From assembly GCF_031312595.1 (NCBI RefSeq), contig NZ_CP133592.1:372001-436000 (forward strand): a DNA stretch of 64,000 nucleotides. Direction: 5' to 3'. Shown here piece after piece: positions 8,617 through 19,100 of the stretch (within the stretch, counting starts at the first letter, position 1; the number at the start of each line of letters is the position of its first letter). The translations under genes were made by a program, and so were the position numbers. The DNA is from Methanolobus sediminis. GTDB taxonomy: Archaea > Halobacteriota > Methanosarcinia > Methanosarcinales > Methanosarcinaceae. The notes under the pieces were generated by a model. That model saw only the letters and a list, made by a program, of their open reading frames with translations. It searched no databases and had not been told where the DNA came from.

Positions 8617-11600
8617 TCAGATCAATGCATTGTTAGCATACTTTATTGACTTTCCATGACCATCAACTGATGATGAGACTTGGTTGATATTAGTTGCTGT
8701 AGCTTGATTTACAGAATCCAGTTTGAACTTGGAGACTACAAGTTGCATGTTGGCCGCAACATCTGATAGTTCCTGAGCAGACCTTGCAAGTTCCTGCATG
8801 GAAGCGGTCTGTTCCTGAACAGATGCGGAAGCTTGTTCAGCACCTGCAGCAGATTCTTCAGAGATTGCAGATACTTCCTCTACAGAAGATGTAACCTCTT
8901 CAATTGAAGCTGACTGTTCCTCTGCAGCAGCAGCAATCTCCTGGACCATGTTAACGATCGTATTTCCAGCTGTTACGACTTCCCCGATTGCAATTACAGA
9001 GTTATCAAGGGAAAGTGCACCTGTATCAACCTCTTCAGCAGCTTTCTTCATAGAGGTTACTGCATCCATCGTTCCACTCTGCATCTTGGTGATCAATTCT
9101 GCGATCTGCTTGGCTGCATTACCTGAATCCTCGGCCAGTTTTCTAACTTCATCAGCTACCACTGCAAATCCACGACCATGTTCACCAGCCCTTGCAGCTT
9201 CAATCGCTGCATTAAGGGCAAGCAGATTGGTCTGATCTGCAATATTAGTTATGAGATTAACAATCTGTCCTATCTGCTTTGATTTCTCATCAAGATCATT
9301 GATGACATTTGAAGAATCACCCACTGAAGACTTGATGCTATTCATCTTTAACTTCAGTTCCTTGGACATTTCTCCAAGATTCTGTATGAGCTTATTGGAC
9401 TCTACAGAAGTTTGTGCAGCCCTATCAGAGTTAGTGGCTACTTCCTGAACAGTGCGGCTCATATCACTCATAGCTCTTGATACTTCTTCTGCTTTACCGG
9501 ATTGAGCCTGTGTGCCTTGAGAAATCTCAGCTACGGTACTGGTTATCTGTTCTGCGGTAGCTGATAATTCTTCACTGGATGCAGACATTTCCTGAGCGGT
9601 AGATGCAATGGCCTCAGCATTATCTGTCACAAGACCTACTATATCATTGAGTGAAGATCTGCAGTTCTCCACACCTTCTGTGAGCTGGACAAAATCACCT
9701 ACACCATATACTGTCACTCTTCTTGTGAGGTCATTGGCTGAAATCGAATCGAGAACTGCACATGAATCACCAATAATACCCTGCAAAGTATCACCGAAAC
9801 CATCAAGAGTATCCCCAAGAACCTTGAAATCACCCTTTGCATCTATAGATACTCTAGCATCAAGGTTACCTTCTGCATAGGCAGTAATAATCCTTGAAGC
9901 CTCGTTCACAGGACCAACGACAGCATCAAGACAGTTGTTGACACCTTCAACAATCTTAAGATAATCACCCTGATGTTTGGAAGCATCAGCACGGGTCGCA
10001 AGTTCACCATTAACACCGGCCTGTGCCAGAATATTTGCATCTTCGACAAGCAGGTTTATTGCATCGATGCACTGGTTGAGGTTGTTCTTGATGGCATTGA
10101 AGTCACCTGAATATTCATCTGTGATCTTGTCAGGGACATCTCCTTTTGAGATACGGTCAACATATTCGGCAGCAACGTTGAGTGGACCAATGACTGCATC
10201 AAGAGTATCATTGACACCTTCAACGATGGCACGGTAATCACCGAAGTGTTTGGAAGCATCGGCACGGGTATCAAGCTTACCTTCAACAGCAGCATCTGAA
10301 AGCATGTTAGCATCAGAAACAAGCAGGTTTATTGCATCGATACACTGGTTAAGGTTGTTCTTGATAGTGTTAAAGTCACCGTTGTAGTCATCCGTAATTT
10401 TCTCAGGGATAGCTCCCCTGGAGATACGGTCAACATATTCAGCAGCAACGTTCAGTGGGCCGATAACTGCATCGAGTGTGTCATTGACACCTTCAACAAT
10501 AGCACGGTAATCACCGAAGTGTTTGGAAGCATCGGCACGGGTATCAAGCTTACCTTCAACAGCAGCATCTGAAAGCATGTTAGCATCAGAAACAAGCAGG
10601 TTTATTGCATCGATACACTGGTTAAGGTTGTTCTTGATAGTGTTAAAGTCACCGTTGTAGTCATCCGTAATTTTCTCAGGGATAGCTCCCCTGGAGATAC
10701 GGTCAACATATTCAGCAGCAACGTTCAGTGGGCCGATAACTGCATCGAGTGTGTCATTGACACCTTCAACAATAGCACGGTAATCACCATGGTGTTTGGA
10801 GGCATCAGCACGGGTATCAAGTTTACCTTCAACAGCTGCTACAGAAAGCATATTGGCATCAGCGACAAGCAGGTTTATTGCATCGATACACTGGTTGAGG
10901 TTGTCCTTGATGGTGTTAAAGTCACCGTTGTAATCATCTGTGATCTTGTCAGGAATAGCTCCCCTGGAGATACGGTCAACATATTCAGCAGCAACGTTCA
11001 GTGGACCGATAACTGCATCGAGTGTGTCATTGACACCCTCAACAATAGCACGGTAATCACCCTGATGTTTTGAAGCATCGGCACGGGTATCAAGTTTACC
11101 TTCAACAGCAGCCTCTGAAAGCATGTTAGCATCAGCGACAAGCAGGTTTATTGCATCGATACACTGGTTGAGGTTGTTCTTGATCTCATTGAAGTCACCT
11201 GAATATTCATCTGTGATCTTGTCAGGTATTTCACCATGAGAGATGCGATCAACATATTCAGCAGCAACATTGAGTGGGCCGATAACTGCATCGAGTGTGT
11301 CATTGACACCCTCAACAATAGCACGGTAATCACCGAAGTGTTTGGAAGCATCGGCACGGGTATCAAGTTTACCTTTAACAGCAGCCTCTGAAAGCATGTT
11401 AGCATCAGCGACAAGCAGGTTTATTGCATCGATACACTGGTTGAGGTTGTTCTTGATCTCATTGAAGTCACCTGAATATTCATCTGTGATCTTGTCAGGT
11501 ATTTCACCATGAGAGATGCGATCAACATATTCAGCAGCAACATTGAGTGGACCAATAACTGCATCGAGTGTATCATTGACACCTTCAACAATAGCACGGT

Positions 11601-13209
11601 AATCGCCATGGTGTTTTGAAGCATCAGCACGGGTATCAAGCTTACCTTCAACAGCAGCATCTGAAAGCATGTTTGCATCAGAAACAAGCAGGTTTATTGC
11701 ATCGATACACTGGTTGAGGTTGTTCTTGATCTCATTGAAGTCACCTGAATATTCATCTGTGATCTTGTCAGGTATTTCTCCATGAGAGATGCGATCAACA
11801 TATTCAGCAGCAACATTGAGTGGACCGATAACTGCATCGAGTGTGTCATTGACACCCTCAACAATAACACGGTAATCACCATGGTGTTTTGAAGCATCGG
11901 CACGGGTATCGAGCTGACCTTTAACAGCTGCTGCAGAAAGCATATTAGCATCAGCGACAAGGGCATTTATTGAATCGATACATGTGTTAAGATTGTTCTT
12001 GATGGTGTTGAAATCACCTTTATAATCATCTGTTATCTTTTCTGGAATCGTTCCCTTTGCAATGCGATCAACGTAATCAGCAGCTACGTTCAAAGGAGTG
12101 ATAACAGCATCCATCACCTGATTGAAGCCTTTTGGGATCTCTTTGAAGTCAATGCCTACATTAAGGTCTGCCCTTCTGTCCAGTTTACCTTCAAGGGTGT
12201 CATTTGTAAGATTCTTAAAATCATCTACAATCTTGTTTATTGGTTTTGATATAAGTCTGGAGATGAAGAATGCCATTACAATACCAACAATGATAGCAAC
12301 TATGACCATTATGGTAAGTGTTAATATGGAACTTTGCATTCCCTGCTCCATCTTATCTTTCTGGTCAGCACGTGCCTCTTCTGTAATGGTCTGAACGGCA
12401 GATGCTTCTTGTTGCATTATTTCCTTTGCAACTACCTGCTCTTCTGCATAAGATACATAGGAATTGAAGTCAGATTTGTAGGCTGTTGCCGCAGCGACTA
12501 TTGCCTGTGCAGCATCCTTGTCTTCCTGTACCTGGAAACGTGAATCAAGAGTATTTCCAATTGTTATTATCTCGTCCATCATTTCATTGACATTATCTGC
12601 ATATTGATGGTCAACATGCAGCATAAAACGTAACCTTTCGCTACGTGCCTCGAGGGTGAGCTGCAAAAGCTGAGTGGCATAGTCCACATTGGTTCTCTCT
12701 TTCTCAATAACACTAATATCTGCATTTTGTGCAATAGCATTTGAAAGGTCTTCATCCTGTGTTGCAAGTATCTGGTTTATCTGATCTTCAAGGATAAGAC
12801 CACGTTCTATAAGATCTGCTTCAGCTTCACCTTTCTGATTCTCCAGTTCCACGTAATCATTGAAAGCATCATTATAGCTCAACGCCGCTGCCTGAACATC
12901 ATCCATCTGCTGATCATTCACAGGGTCAGTGAAGATCTCCTTTGAAGACTCTGTTTGAGCTACGATGTCAGTTACAACACTGTTTACTTTTTCAGAATAT
13001 GTAACATCCTTAGTCAATTGATAATTTTCTTCAGCGATACGTGCATCTTTCATGTATTTGACAAGACGGTTCATGTCATCTGCTTTGACCACCCTGTCAT
13101 TTACACCTGTCAATCCGTTATAACCACTATATCCAACAATAGCAGTTAGTAAGAGTAATATTACAAAACTTCCGATTAGAATGTTTTTTATTTTCATATT
13201 CTCAAACAT
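8617..13209 (-). CDS. Methyl-accepting chemotaxis protein with long poly-HAMP array
   Basis: This giant chemoreceptor (about 1530 residues) has a first membrane helix ([19 protein letters not shown]), an extracellular helical sensor of about 260 residues, and a second membrane helix near residue 300 ([19 protein letters not shown]). A canonical HAMP ([15 protein letters not shown]) follows, then eight tandem 91-residue repeats at 9931-12114, a ninth diverged copy, and a signalling domain whose tip is [20 protein letters not shown]. Each repeat looks like two HAMP modules: one starts [12 protein letters not shown], the other ADANMLS. GTG 13227 and ATG 13224 are possible starts, but only ATG 13209 has GGAG at good spacing. 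It forms an operon with cheW. The ligand is unknown. Confidence 0.9.
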   Translation of the reverse strand: MFENMKIKNILIGSFVILLLLTAIVGYSGYNGLTGVNDRVVKADDMNRLVKYMKDARIAEENYQLTKDVTYSEKVNSVVTDIVAQTESSKEIFTDPVNDQQMDDVQAAALSYNDAFNDYVELENQKGEAEADLIERGLILEDQINQILATQDEDLSNAIAQNADISVIEKERTNVDYATQLLQLTLEARSERLRFMLHVDHQYADNVNEMMDEIITIGNTLDSRFQVQEDKDAAQAIVAAATAYKSDFNSYVSYAEEQVVAKEIMQQEASAVQTITEEARADQKDKMEQGMQSSILTLTIMVIVAIIVGIVMAFFISRLISKPINKIVDDFKNLTNDTLEGKLDRRADLNVGIDFKEIPKGFNQVMDAVITPLNVAADYVDRIAKGTIPEKITDDYKGDFNTIKNNLNTCIDSINALVADANMLSAAAVKGQLDTRADASKHHGDYRVIVEGVNDTLDAVIGPLNVAAEYVDRISHGEIPDKITDEYSGDFNEIKNNLNQCIDAINLLVSDANMLSDAAVEGKLDTRADASKHHGDYRAIVEGVNDTLDAVIGPLNVAAEYVDRISHGEIPDKITDEYSGDFNEIKNNLNQCIDAINLLVADANMLSEAAVKGKLDTRADASKHFGDYRAIVEGVNDTLDAVIGPLNVAAEYVDRISHGEIPDKITDEYSGDFNEIKNNLNQCIDAINLLVADANMLSEAAVEGKLDTRADASKHQGDYRAIVEGVNDTLDAVIGPLNVAAEYVDRISRGAIPDKITDDYNGDFNTIKDNLNQCIDAINLLVADANMLSVAAVEGKLDTRADASKHHGDYRAIVEGVNDTLDAVIGPLNVAAEYVDRISRGAIPEKITDDYNGDFNTIKNNLNQCIDAINLLVSDANMLSDAAVEGKLDTRADASKHFGDYRAIVEGVNDTLDAVIGPLNVAAEYVDRISRGAIPEKITDDYNGDFNTIKNNLNQCIDAINLLVSDANMLSDAAVEGKLDTRADASKHFGDYRAIVEGVNDTLDAVIGPLNVAAEYVDRISKGDVPDKITDEYSGDFNAIKNNLNQCIDAINLLVEDANILAQAGVNGELATRADASKHQGDYLKIVEGVNNCLDAVVGPVNEASRIITAYAEGNLDARVSIDAKGDFKVLGDTLDGFGDTLQGIIGDSCAVLDSISANDLTRRVTVYGVGDFVQLTEGVENCRSSLNDIVGLVTDNAEAIASTAQEMSASSEELSATAEQITSTVAEISQGTQAQSGKAEEVSRAMSDMSRTVQEVATNSDRAAQTSVESNKLIQNLGEMSKELKLKMNSIKSSVGDSSNVINDLDEKSKQIGQIVNLITNIADQTNLLALNAAIEAARAGEHGRGFAVVADEVRKLAEDSGNAAKQIAELITKMQSGTMDAVTSMKKAAEEVDTGALSLDNSVIAIGEVVTAGNTIVNMVQEIAAAAEEQSASIEEVTSSVEEVSAISEESAAGAEQASASVQEQTASMQELARSAQELSDVAANMQLVVSKFKLDSVNQATATNINQVSSSVDGHGKSIKYANNALI
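9931..12114 (-). repeat. Eight tandem 273-bp repeats encoding double HAMP units
   Basis: Eight consecutive copies of a 273-bp (91-codon) unit lie within the chemoreceptor gene, with no indels between them. The unit begins (L/M)DAVI(G/T)PLN and ends VEGVND(T) or VEGVNNC. Two units (numbers 6 and 7) have the same protein sequence, and bases 10229-10515 match 10502-10788 perfectly (287 bp at an offset of 273). The first and last units are the most diverged, the usual sign of expansion from the middle. Confidence 0.95.
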
Positions 13210-13723
13210 ACTTTGTATCTCCATCACAACACATTTTTAGAATAATATCGAATGATTTTTCTTTTAATCAAGATGTAAAATTAACACCTGTTTATCAATA
13301 GTTGATTTGTTACACATCGTGTTGCAAAACTAATTATTGATATATATGCCAGTTTTTGATTCACATTTTCTTTTTGAATCAAATCCCCTGCTATCAGTTT
13401 CCTCACGGTATTCTTTAAGTGAAACGTGAAATTTCCTCTCATTTGAACGCATTTCCAATCACATCCATCCTCCAGTGTAACTATATATACAGTTTAATTA
13501 AACTCAAAGAAATGTACATTTTAATGATAATCACTTTGAATTTAGTGCTATTTTATAATAATAAGCACATTCGCAATGCTCTTGTGCACAACATAAACAA
13601 TGTCAATTATATATAAATATATGGATTATATTTCGAGAGTTAATATCAAAGTAGTTTATCCAAGTGCCACCACTACACATATATAAACGAATAAATTTAT
13701 AGAACCGAGAGGTTCAAAAGTAC
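13210..13723. promoter_or_regulatory. Divergent promoter region between chemoreceptor and HTH-PAS gene
   Basis: This 514-base AT-rich gap has no convincing gene; a 65-codon frame inside it has low-complexity AT-driven composition. A TATA-like element TGATATATATG near 13338-13348 could serve the minus-strand receptor. TATATAAA at 13680-13687 lies about 40 bases before ATG 13724 and fits the plus-strand gene. A short inverted repeat, GAACC-GAGA-GGTTC (13702-13715), lies where transcription would start. Confidence 0.5.
13702..13715 (+). promoter_or_regulatory. Inverted repeat at the predicted start site of the HTH-PAS gene
   Basis: GAACC and GGTTC flank a GAGA loop, 15 to 28 bases downstream of the TATATAAA box and 8 bases before the start codon. 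It could be an operator, possibly for the HTH protein itself, or a small leader hairpin that covers the ribosome site. Confidence 0.35.
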
Positions 13724-15460
13724 ATGATAGGATACGACGCAGAAGTTGAGCGAATAAAAATGCTTCTTGAGGCAAATCCAAGAGGGATGACTGTAATAAA
13801 TCTGGCAAAAGAGCTCAACATCAGCAGAAATTCAGCTGCAAAATACCTAGATATACTATTAGTATCCGGCCAGGTTGAAATGGATAGCATAGGGCCTGCG
13901 AAAGTATACCATTTATCAACCCGCGTACCACCATCAAAATTGATTAATTACTCTTCCGATTGTGTAATATTAGTAGATGAAAAACAAAATATTATACACA
14001 TAAATGATAATTGTTCCAATTTATTCGATTTGGAAGAAAATATCCTTGGGACAAACATCAAAGATATATATGGAATAAATGCCGAAATCATATCAGAAAT
14101 TGATCATGCCTTTAATGAAGGCAAATATGATAATGAGACAGGTCAAATATCTATGAGTGGGCCGTATTTTAATGTCAGAATAATCCCTACTTTATCAGAG
14201 AGCAGATCTCCATGTGTTGCCATTATCATGGAAGATATTACTAAAGAAAAAACAATGGAAGAGAAGCTGAAAAAATATCGTACATTGATAGATACATTAA
14301 TAGATAATTGCATTAATGAAAATGATATAAACCTGCTTATTGAAAACATAAAAGTCGAAGGCAATGAATTAAAAGCATCTGAAGATAATACTTCCAGCAA
14401 ACGGATAATGTACCAAGAGATTATTAATTTCTTGCCTGATATAATTTATTTACTAAAAGAAGATGGGACTTTTCTTGATTATATAGCTTCAGATGATACT
14501 AAATTATTTAGATCTCCTTCTGAATTTTTAGGCAAAAAAATATGTGAGTGCTTTCCTGAAGCACAATCACGGCAAATGATGCAACATTTAGAGAAAGTTC
14601 TAAAATATGGTGAAATGGAACTTTTTCAATATCAGATAACAGTAAATGACAAAACGTACGATTTCGAAGCACGTTTAGTTCCAGGCAAAAATAGAGAGAT
14701 ATTAGCTATTGTTAGTGATGTTACAAGTAAAAAATTAACTGAAAACAGATTAGAAAGTATTTTTAGAGCACTGCCTGTTGCAGCCGGTATACTTACAAAT
14801 CGCAGATTCAAAGAAGTCAATCCTCGTATGATAGAAATGACAGGATACGCCACTGATGAACTGCTAGGATCACATGCGGATATGCTGTATCCCACTCCAG
14901 AAGAATCAGAGTTTGTTAGTGTTGAGAAATATAAACTAATTAGGGAAAATGGAGTTGGAACTGTTGAAACGCGATGGAAAAGAAAAAATGGCACTATTAT
15001 AGACATACTTTTATCATCAACCCCTCTTGACGGTTCTGATTTATCAAAAGGGGTTACTTTTACTGCACTAGATATTACTGACAGGAAAAAAGCAGAAAGA
15101 GCCCATAAGTTGTCAGAGGAAAAATTCCGGGCTTTCTTTGAGAAAAACAATGAATATTGCTATATAATCTCTCCAGAGGGGAATATAATTGACATAAATG
15201 AGTCTGCCCTTAAATTATTGGGCTATGAAAATGAAGAAATCATTGGAAAACCACTTGCAACCATCTACGCTCCTGAATTGCAATCTCGCATGAAAGAGAT
15301 ATTTCAAAAATGGCAACTTAAAGAAGACATAATTGATGAGGAAATGACAATAATAAGCAAATCTGGACAAAGAAGGACAGTACTTGTAAGTGTGTCAAAA
15401 TTACTTGATGAAGATGGAAATACCTTGTATTTGACATCTATCCAAAGAGATATCATGTAG
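13724..15460 (+). CDS. HTH-PAS signalling protein (winged helix plus four PAS domains)
   Basis: Residues 1 to about 65 form a winged helix (LAKELNISRNSAAKYLDIL is the helix-turn-helix), followed by PAS-like domains at roughly 70-170, 228-340, 345-460 and 462-578. The third has the clear MTGYATDELLG motif and ends DITDRKKAE; the fourth ends IQRDIM and then stops. No kinase, HATPase or receiver domain follows. HTH-multi-PAS proteins are common in methanogens and are thought to be one-component regulators, although direct DNA targets are rarely known. The last PAS closely resembles the second PAS of the kinase encoded next (NEYCYIISPEG versus VEYCYMISPDG). The ending exactly at a PAS border leaves open that the gene has lost a C-terminal output domain. 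Confidence 0.75.
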   Translation: MIGYDAEVERIKMLLEANPRGMTVINLAKELNISRNSAAKYLDILLVSGQVEMDSIGPAKVYHLSTRVPPSKLINYSSDCVILVDEKQNIIHINDNCSNLFDLEENILGTNIKDIYGINAEIISEIDHAFNEGKYDNETGQISMSGPYFNVRIIPTLSESRSPCVAIIMEDITKEKTMEEKLKKYRTLIDTLIDNCINENDINLLIENIKVEGNELKASEDNTSSKRIMYQEIINFLPDIIYLLKEDGTFLDYIASDDTKLFRSPSEFLGKKICECFPEAQSRQMMQHLEKVLKYGEMELFQYQITVNDKTYDFEARLVPGKNREILAIVSDVTSKKLTENRLESIFRALPVAAGILTNRRFKEVNPRMIEMTGYATDELLGSHADMLYPTPEESEFVSVEKYKLIRENGVGTVETRWKRKNGTIIDILLSSTPLDGSDLSKGVTFTALDITDRKKAERAHKLSEEKFRAFFEKNNEYCYIISPEGNIIDINESALKLLGYENEEIIGKPLATIYAPELQSRMKEIFQKWQLKEDIIDEEMTIISKSGQRRTVLVSVSKLLDEDGNTLYLTSIQRDIM

Positions 15461-15634
15461 CAAAAGTAGCTGAAGATTAATTAAAAAAGTGATGAAACTT
15501 ACTATCCTCTTTTAAAATTCCAAATTGGACTCTTTAGAACACATTATTCTATTTTCTTTTGTAATGATAATTTTAACAGGATAATGCCCTGAGTAGTACT
15601 TACCACAAGAAAACACAAAGGGCATGGTTATGTT

Positions 15635-15682
15635 TGTTCCAGATGAGAAATCTGGAACACCCAGTAAACCTGATATTTACTG
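15635..15682 (+). other. Two adjacent hairpins in the gap after the HTH-PAS gene
   Basis: The first hairpin has a perfect 10-bp stem with a GAGAA loop (15635-15659). The second has a 7-bp stem with a 7-base loop (15662-15682). They are separated by two bases and are not followed by a T-run, so they do not look like an ordinary terminator. Confidence 0.5.
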
Positions 15683-16008
15683 ATTTGCCTAATAAGGGGT
15701 AAACTTTACAAATATAACTCAACTGGGGCAAATATTTATATATATACATGCATAATTTTATTGTTGTGCACTAGAGCAGTGCTATAGTGTATTGCGTAAC
15801 TTAATAAAATGTAATTGACTCGAAAGAGAGGCATTGGTCGATATTGCTAGCAAAATTGAAGTTGTTACAAGGTTGAACAATACAAAATAGTTAAGACCCT
15901 GTGTTCAGAACTTGAAACATATTATTGCTTAGTTTAATATAATATTACATAATATATAAGCAATGCAATATAACTTACCAAAGCATGTGTAAGTACATAG
16001 TAGTACAA

Positions 16009-16040
16009 AAACCATCAATGTCTTGAGTATTTGATGGTTT
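16009..16040 (+). promoter_or_regulatory. 10-bp inverted repeat upstream of the multi-PAS kinase
   Basis: AAACCATCAA (16009-16018) and TTGATGGTTT (16031-16040) pair perfectly around a 12-base loop, about 70 bases before ATG 16109. It could be an operator or a leader hairpin. Confidence 0.45.
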
Positions 16041-16108
16041 CAATTAGCACATAAATAAAGAGTAATTTTGTCTTGGCGGATAGGGTATTTCAATATGGAG
16101 AGTAACAG

Positions 16109-19100
16109 ATGACTTCAATTCAGGATGTTACATTCAGAGAGATAAGAATAAAAGTCGAAAAAGAAAACCATGTGGTTAAAATTCCTGAAAAAGTATACCA
16201 AATTCTAATAGGATTAGAAAATGAATGTTACTGCTATTTAGATAAACAGGCTAATTTTCTTGAAGTCAGCAAGGAATATTGTGATCTTCTAGGTTATACA
16301 AGAGAAGAACTCCTGAATATGGGAGTAACTAATGTGGAAGTAAATGCTGATCCTGAACAAATAACATTCAGAATGAATAAAACTCTAAAAAATGGATTTA
16401 GCAGATTCGAGACACAGCACCAAACAAAAGATGGAAAAGTTGTGGACGTAGAGGTCAGTGCAATTTACACTGACCATAATTATTTTGGTTTTTTAGTGTC
16501 CATTAATGATATCACCGAAAAAAAGCAATCTCGAAGAGAACTTCAAAAAGAAAAAGAAAAGTTTAGAGCTTTGTTTGAGAACATTGTTGAATACTGTTAT
16601 ATGATATCACCTGATGGGACCATAATTGATCTTAATAATTCAGCTTTGAATATATTAGGCTATGATAAAAATGAGTTGATAGGGCAACCCATTTCAATGA
16701 TCTATGCTCCCGAATCACATACCCATATGAAAAAGGTCTTTGAAAAATGGAAGAACACAGGATATGTGAACAACGAAGAAATGATAATTATAACCCGTTC
16801 AGGTGAACGTAGGAATATTTTGTTAAGTGCAAGTCAGTTGGTCAGTGATCAGGGTAATGTTCTGCATTCAATATCCATTCAAAAAGATATTACAGAAAAG
16901 AAAAAGTGGGAAAAGGGACTTGAGGAAGAGAGGGTAAAGAGATGTCTCTTTTTTGAAAGTTCATTGGATGGGATTGTAGTTCTTGATGAAGAAGGAAAAG
17001 TCTATGATGCTAACGAACAGTTCGGGAATATGTTGGGATATTCTTTAGAAGAGGTTAAAAAACTTCATATATGGGACTGGAATACTATTTTTACACGTGA
17101 ACAATTAATTGAATTGCTCAAAAATGTGCACGATCATAGCTATTTGTTCGAGACAATTCATAGATGCAAAAATGGTACTTGCATTAATGTAGAGATATCC
17201 TCTAATGTATTTTATGAGAATGAGAAGAAATTGATCTTATGCATTTGCAGGGACTTTTCAGAACGTATAAAGGCAGAAAAAGAACTTTATGAGAGTGAAT
17301 TAAAATATCGCTCATTGTTCGATCAATCCGTAGATGGAATATATCTTCATGACCATAAAGGAAATATCCTCGATGCTAACAATGGGGCTGTTACACAGTC
17401 AGGTTATTCGAAAGAAGAACTGATGCAGATGATTCTGTTTGATTTTATTGTTGATGAATTGGATCCAGATGAAATCATGAAACAATGGTCTCAGTGGAAA
17501 CCAGGACAAACGGTGACGATCGAAACAAACCATAAACACAAAGATGGTCACATATATCCTGTTGAAATAAGCACAAGTTGTGTAAAATATGGGTCTGAGA
17601 ATTACATAATGGCCATGGTCAAGGACATTAGCGAACGCAAAAAAGCGGAGATTGAGCTACGTGAAAACGAGGGATTACTGAGACTCCTAATAGAGCATGC
17701 ACCTGTGGCATTGGCGATGTTCGACCGTAATATGCGATACATAGCTGCAAGCAATCGATGGCTGACTGACTACTATCTTGGTGATATCGATATTATTGGT
17801 AAGTGTCATTATGACATATTCCCCGAAATCCCGGAAGAGTGGAAAGAAATGCATAGAAAGACTTTGAAAGGAGAGGTCTGCCCCGTTAAAGAAACTCGTT
17901 TGGAACGTGTAGATGGAAGAATACAGTGGGTGAAAGGAGAGGTTCGACCATGGAGAACAGCAGATGGTGCTGTTGGTGGAATTGTACTATTATCAGAAGA
18001 TATTACTGAAAGCAAAAAGGTTAAAGAGGTACTTGAGGAAAGTGAGAAGATATTCAAGTCATTCTTTGAACAATCATCGGTAGGTGTTGTTCAAGTAACA
18101 CCATATGGAGACTACCTTCAGGTTAACAAACGATTCTGTGATATGGTTGGCTATTCTTCTGATGAATTAGTTGGAATGAACTTTAGAGTGATAACTCATC
18201 CTGATGATCTGAAACTTAACAACCGATTTATTCTTCAAACAATTTCAGGAGAAATTGACTCTTATGAACTCGAAAAAAGATTGGTGCATAAAAATGGGGA
18301 TATTATTTGGATCAGATTATATTCTAAAACAATAAGAGATGAAAAAAATTCACCACAATACAATATTTCTGTGATAACAGATATCACCGAGCAAAAGAAG
18401 GTTACTAATGAACTTGTAAAGAGAAAAAGACAACTTTCGCTTGCAATGGAAGCCTCTGAGTATGGATTCTGGGAACTTGATATTGATACAAATAAAGTAC
18501 ACATGAGTCCCACTTTGTACGAAATAAATGGTTACAAACCTGATAAACTTCCTAGCGATCTTAACTTATTGCTTGATCACATTCATCCAGATGATAAAGA
18601 TAAATTAATGACTACCATCAAAAGAAGTATCCTTGACATAACGCCGATGTCTATTGAATATAGAATAAAACATAGTTCAGGTGAATGGAGGTGGATGTCT
18701 TCTAAAGGAAGACCTGTAGACCTTGATGAAAAAGGTGTTCCTCATTCTTTTGTTGGAACACAGATGGATATCACCTCAAGAGTGGATGCAGAAAAGACTT
18801 TACTCTATGCCAGATTGCTGGCTGATGAATACAACTGTATGAAAAGTGACATGTTAAAAAACATCACTCATGAACTCAGGACACCTCTCACAGCAATTAT
18901 AGGTTTTTCTGATGTGCTGATAAGTAGTGAACAAAATGAGTTTACCGATACGTGCCGGAAATATGTAGAATACATTAACACTAGTGGTAAAGACCTGCTG
19001 CAGATAATCAATTGTATGCTTGATTTTACAATCGTGGAAAATAGTGACCCTGACACACTGGCAATCAAAACTTTTGAAGTTGAGGGACTTATATCTGAAG

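Larger units (their letters stand above)
15461..16108. other. 648-base gap with clustered hairpins, no recognisable gene
   Basis: No coding frame is convincing here. Bases 15584-15682 contain nested or successive inverted repeats: ATGCCCT/AGGGCAT (15584-15590, 15619-15625), a 10-bp stem TGTTCCAGAT/ATCTGGAACA (15635-15659) and CAGTAAA/TTTACTG (15662-15682). TATA-like DNA lies at 15730-15745, and a further long hairpin is found at 16009-16040, ahead of the next gene. The structure may be RNA-level regulation, a small RNA, or the decayed 3' end of the upstream gene. Confidence 0.5.

Noticed and set aside
10056-11966. Several 88-90 codon frames on the minus strand within the repeats, and plus-strand frames opposite
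   Set aside because: They are shadows of the chemoreceptor repeats in other frames and recur with the same period.
9931-12114. Long tandem DNA repeats that could be mistaken for a CRISPR or satellite array
   Set aside because: The period is exactly 273 bases, a multiple of three, and all copies are translated in one open chemoreceptor frame.
13419-13616. 65-codon plus-strand frame
   Set aside because: Low-complexity AT-driven composition, no ribosome site and no recognisable features; treated as intergenic.
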